Assembly (NCBI GenBank): GCA_910585655.1
Contig: CAJUFW010000018.1
Location: forward strand, 1 to 16,617
Reading direction: 5' to 3'
DNA from: an uncultured Lachnospiraceae bacterium
Lineage (GTDB): Bacteria > Bacillota_A > Clostridia > Lachnospirales > Lachnospiraceae
Length of the DNA stretch: 16,617 nt
Shown: in pieces, positions 15,239 through 16,617 of the stretch
Numbering within the stretch: position 1 is the stretch's first letter
Layout: every line of letters begins with the position of its first letter
Position numbers and translations under genes: made by a program
Notes under the pieces: generated by a model
Seen by the model: only the letters and a program-made list of their open reading frames with translations
What the model was told of the DNA's origin: nothing
Database searches by the model: none

Positions 15239-15987
15239 GACGACGTTCTGGCTTGCTGCTTCATCGCGCGTAACATTTCTTTCTCCTCTGCCGGAACACG
15301 ATAGGATTCCAACATCTTTTGAATCGCCTTTTGATACACCCATTCCTCAAGCTTTCCCCGTTTTAGCACCTCCATGGTCTTTTCCGGATATTTCGCGTAA
15401 GCCGTCGCCAAAGCCCATGCCACTCCCATTCTCTGATAATATCCTTCATGCCGCAGACTCTCTAGCACTTCTAATACCTGGTCAATATAGCCGTCCGTCA
15501 GATAGTGGGACATCAGGGTGATCGCGACTACCCGCTGTTCAAATTCCTCTCTGCTTGCCCGGTACTTCATTAAAAAATCCCATACCAGCTCCGGATAGGT
15601 TCGAGACAGCACAAGACCCGTGCAAAAGGTATCGTTTACCGACCAGTTTTGAATGCTCGGTATAAACTTCGCGCAAAGAGTTAAAAGTTCCTTTGCCTCC
15701 TCTTCTGTCTTAGCCTTCCGATAACCTAAAACCATAGCCTGAAGCTGTTTTTCCTCAAAATATTCCTCTGCCTCTGATGGTTTTGCCACAGCCTCCTCTA
15801 TGGTAATTCCATATTCCTGCAAAAATCCCTTCCAGTCTCCCTTGACGATCTCCTTTGCCTTTTTCCGGAGAACCGGGATCCGAATCCCTAGCATCGGCTC
15901 GCAGCCAGGGATCAAAGAGGAAGAAAATTTCTGATAGCCTTCTTCTGCTTCCTCGTTTAACCAGCTTCGTATTTCCTGCTTTGTCAT
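15220..15987 (-). CDS. DNA alkylation repair protein, AlkD-like
   Basis: A 255-aa all-helical HEAT-like-repeat protein of the AlkD family of DNA glycosylases, which remove bulky or cationic alkylated bases such as 3- and 7-alkylpurines. Recognisable stretches are LGIRIPVLRKKAKEIVKGDW near the start, FIPSIQNWSVNDTFC in the middle (family WDxxD-like region, with the Asp), and MGVAWALATAYAKYPEKTMEVL near the end. Length fits the family (about 220-260 aa). I place the start at the ATG of 15985-15987 (MTKQEIRSW), behind AGAGGTG; the longer frame to 16017 has no such site. It is transcribed away from the dipeptidase gene and lies upstream of, but probably separate from, the lacZ operon. Confidence 0.9.
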   Translation of the reverse strand: MTKQEIRSWLNEEAEEGYQKFSSSLIPGCEPMLGIRIPVLRKKAKEIVKGDWKGFLQEYGITIEEAVAKPSEAEEYFEEKQLQAMVLGYRKAKTEEEAKELLTLCAKFIPSIQNWSVNDTFCTGLVLSRTYPELVWDFLMKYRASREEFEQRVVAITLMSHYLTDGYIDQVLEVLESLRHEGYYQRMGVAWALATAYAKYPEKTMEVLKRGKLEEWVYQKAIQKMLESYRVPAEEKEMLRAMKQQARTSSKSRLR

Positions 15988-16033
15988 GTTACACCTCTGC
16001 TTTTTTAACCGGAACAAGATTCCTTTGCAAATG

Positions 16034-16062
16034 TTGACTTACACCAGAGATTAGTATACACT
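16034..16062 (+). promoter_or_regulatory. Promoter of the dipeptidase gene
   Basis: TTGACT (16034-16039) and TACACT (16057-16062) are 17 bp apart, giving a start near 16069 and a 30-nt leader. The -10 shares two bases with the -10 of the opposing alkD promoter. It also overlaps the palindrome TACACTGTA (16057-16065), a possible protein-binding site. Confidence 0.6.
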
Positions 16063-16081
16063 GTACCTAATAAAGTGTCAA
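16053..16081 (-). promoter_or_regulatory. Near-consensus promoter of the alkD-like gene
   Basis: On the minus strand a perfect TTGACA (16076-16081) and TATACT (16053-16058) are 17 bp apart. The expected start is near 16046, leaving a leader of about 60 nt to the ATG at 15987. It occupies the same DNA as the plus-strand dipeptidase promoter and is the stronger match of the two. Confidence 0.75.
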
Positions 16082-16098
16082 TGAAGGAGAGAATCGTT

Positions 16099-16617
16099 AT
16101 GGAAACAAAACCAATGAAGCTCGTAGATATGCACTGTGATACACTCGGCGTCCTGCTGCGTGCGACGCTGGAGCAAGACAGCCTCCAAACTGCCGAAACA
16201 CAAGCAGACGCGCTGCCGACGCTGTTACACAATTCCTTTCACATCGATTTAGAAAAACTGCAAAAAAGCCACTACCTGCTGCAGAATTTTGCAGTATTTA
16301 TTTTTCTAAGAGAAGGAGAAAACCCGTTAGAACATGCTTTACATATGATTGACTTATACTATCGGGAACTGGAAGCAAACCAGGCAATCATTGCTCCTGT
16401 CTATACCTGGCAGGACATTGACAGAAACAAAAAAGCCGGAAAGCTCTCTGCTATGCTGACTTTAGAGGAGGGCGGTATCTGTAAAGGCGATCTGTCCTTC
16501 CTGCGTATTTTGTATCGCTTAGGCGCCCGGATGATGACGCTTACCTGGAATTTTCCGAATGAAATCGGGCATCCCAACATCAATATGAAACAACGCCTTT
16601 CCCATGAGATCGGAAGA
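16099..16617 (+). CDS. Membrane dipeptidase, M19 family, N-terminal part (runs off window)
   Basis: The first 173 residues of a zinc dipeptidase of the renal dipeptidase (M19) family, an amidohydrolase-fold barrel that cleaves dipeptides, often with D-residues. The opening VDMHCDTL holds the metal-binding H-x-D (His12, Asp14). TLEEGG matches the VEGGH segment, with Glu124 as the expected metal-bridging residue, and LTWNFPNEIGHPN matches the following conserved strand. There is no signal peptide, so it is probably cytoplasmic despite the family name. I choose the ATG at 16099-16101 because AAGGAGAG precedes it; the in-frame ATG at 16081 contains that site. It is the only plus-strand gene and is divergent from the alkD-like gene. 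Family members are about 320 aa, so roughly half is missing beyond the window edge. Confidence 0.92.
   Translation, partial: METKPMKLVDMHCDTLGVLLRATLEQDSLQTAETQADALPTLLHNSFHIDLEKLQKSHYLLQNFAVFIFLREGENPLEHALHMIDLYYRELEANQAIIAPVYTWQDIDRNKKAGKLSAMLTLEEGGICKGDLSFLRILYRLGARMMTLTWNFPNEIGHPNINMKQRLSHEIGR

Noticed and set aside
1..16617. CRISPR array, tRNA or rRNA genes, insertion-sequence ends
   Set aside because: I saw no regularly spaced repeats, cloverleaf-like genes, or paired terminal inverted repeats flanking a transposase.

Overview
The window looks like a chromosomal segment of a low-to-mid GC Gram-positive, most likely a gut Clostridia/Lachnospiraceae member. The clues are AGGAGG-type ribosome binding sites, a fused SecDF, a lipoprotein sugar-binding protein of the LipO/YesO type, an Rpn/PD-(D/E)XK transposase-like gene of a kind common in that family, and GH2/GH51/GH20 glycan enzymes. 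Nearly everything is on the minus strand; only the last gene, cut by the right edge, is on the plus strand.

Layout, left to right. (1) 1-1339: a decayed, partial ABC sugar-binding lipoprotein gene with four frame breaks. (2) 1340-1716: non-coding, holding a candidate promoter with a perfect palindrome for that gene and the terminator of mutY. (3) 1717-3045: mutY with an unusual N-terminal extension. (4) 3125-5335: secDF with an extended -10 promoter. (5) 5433-7173: a broken chimeric gene joining part of a six-hairpin glycosidase-like protein to the C-terminal half of a GH20 hexosaminidase, with three frameshifts. (6) 7145-7675: an internally deleted Rpn/PDDEXK-type gene with its own good promoter. 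(7) 7863-15059: an intact four-gene unit in transcription order lacZ (GH2), abfA (GH51), an FGGY kinase and araD, with gaps of 16-19 nt, one promoter (15161-15189) and one strong terminator (7810-7857). (8) 15220-15987: an AlkD-like DNA alkylation repair protein. (9) 16099-16617: the start of an M19 dipeptidase, divergent from alkD.

How it fits together. LacZ and AbfA carry no signal peptide and should trim beta-galactosyl and alpha-L-arabinofuranosyl residues from imported oligosaccharides, such as fragments of arabinogalactan. The FGGY kinase and AraD then carry a pentulose towards D-xylulose 5-phosphate. No arabinose isomerase, transporter or regulator gene is present in the window; the only importer component is the broken binding protein.

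The most interesting signal is the roughly 95-nt leader between the lacZ promoter and the lacZ start. It holds a terminator-like hairpin. A 14-nt segment near its 5' end can pair at 13 of 14 positions with the 3' half of that hairpin, giving two mutually exclusive folds as in an attenuator or riboswitch. A short Trp-rich ORF overlaps the same region. I could not match it to a known RNA class. The second notable pattern is that frame breaks and apparent internal deletions are confined to three accessory loci, while about 11 kb of other coding sequence is intact.
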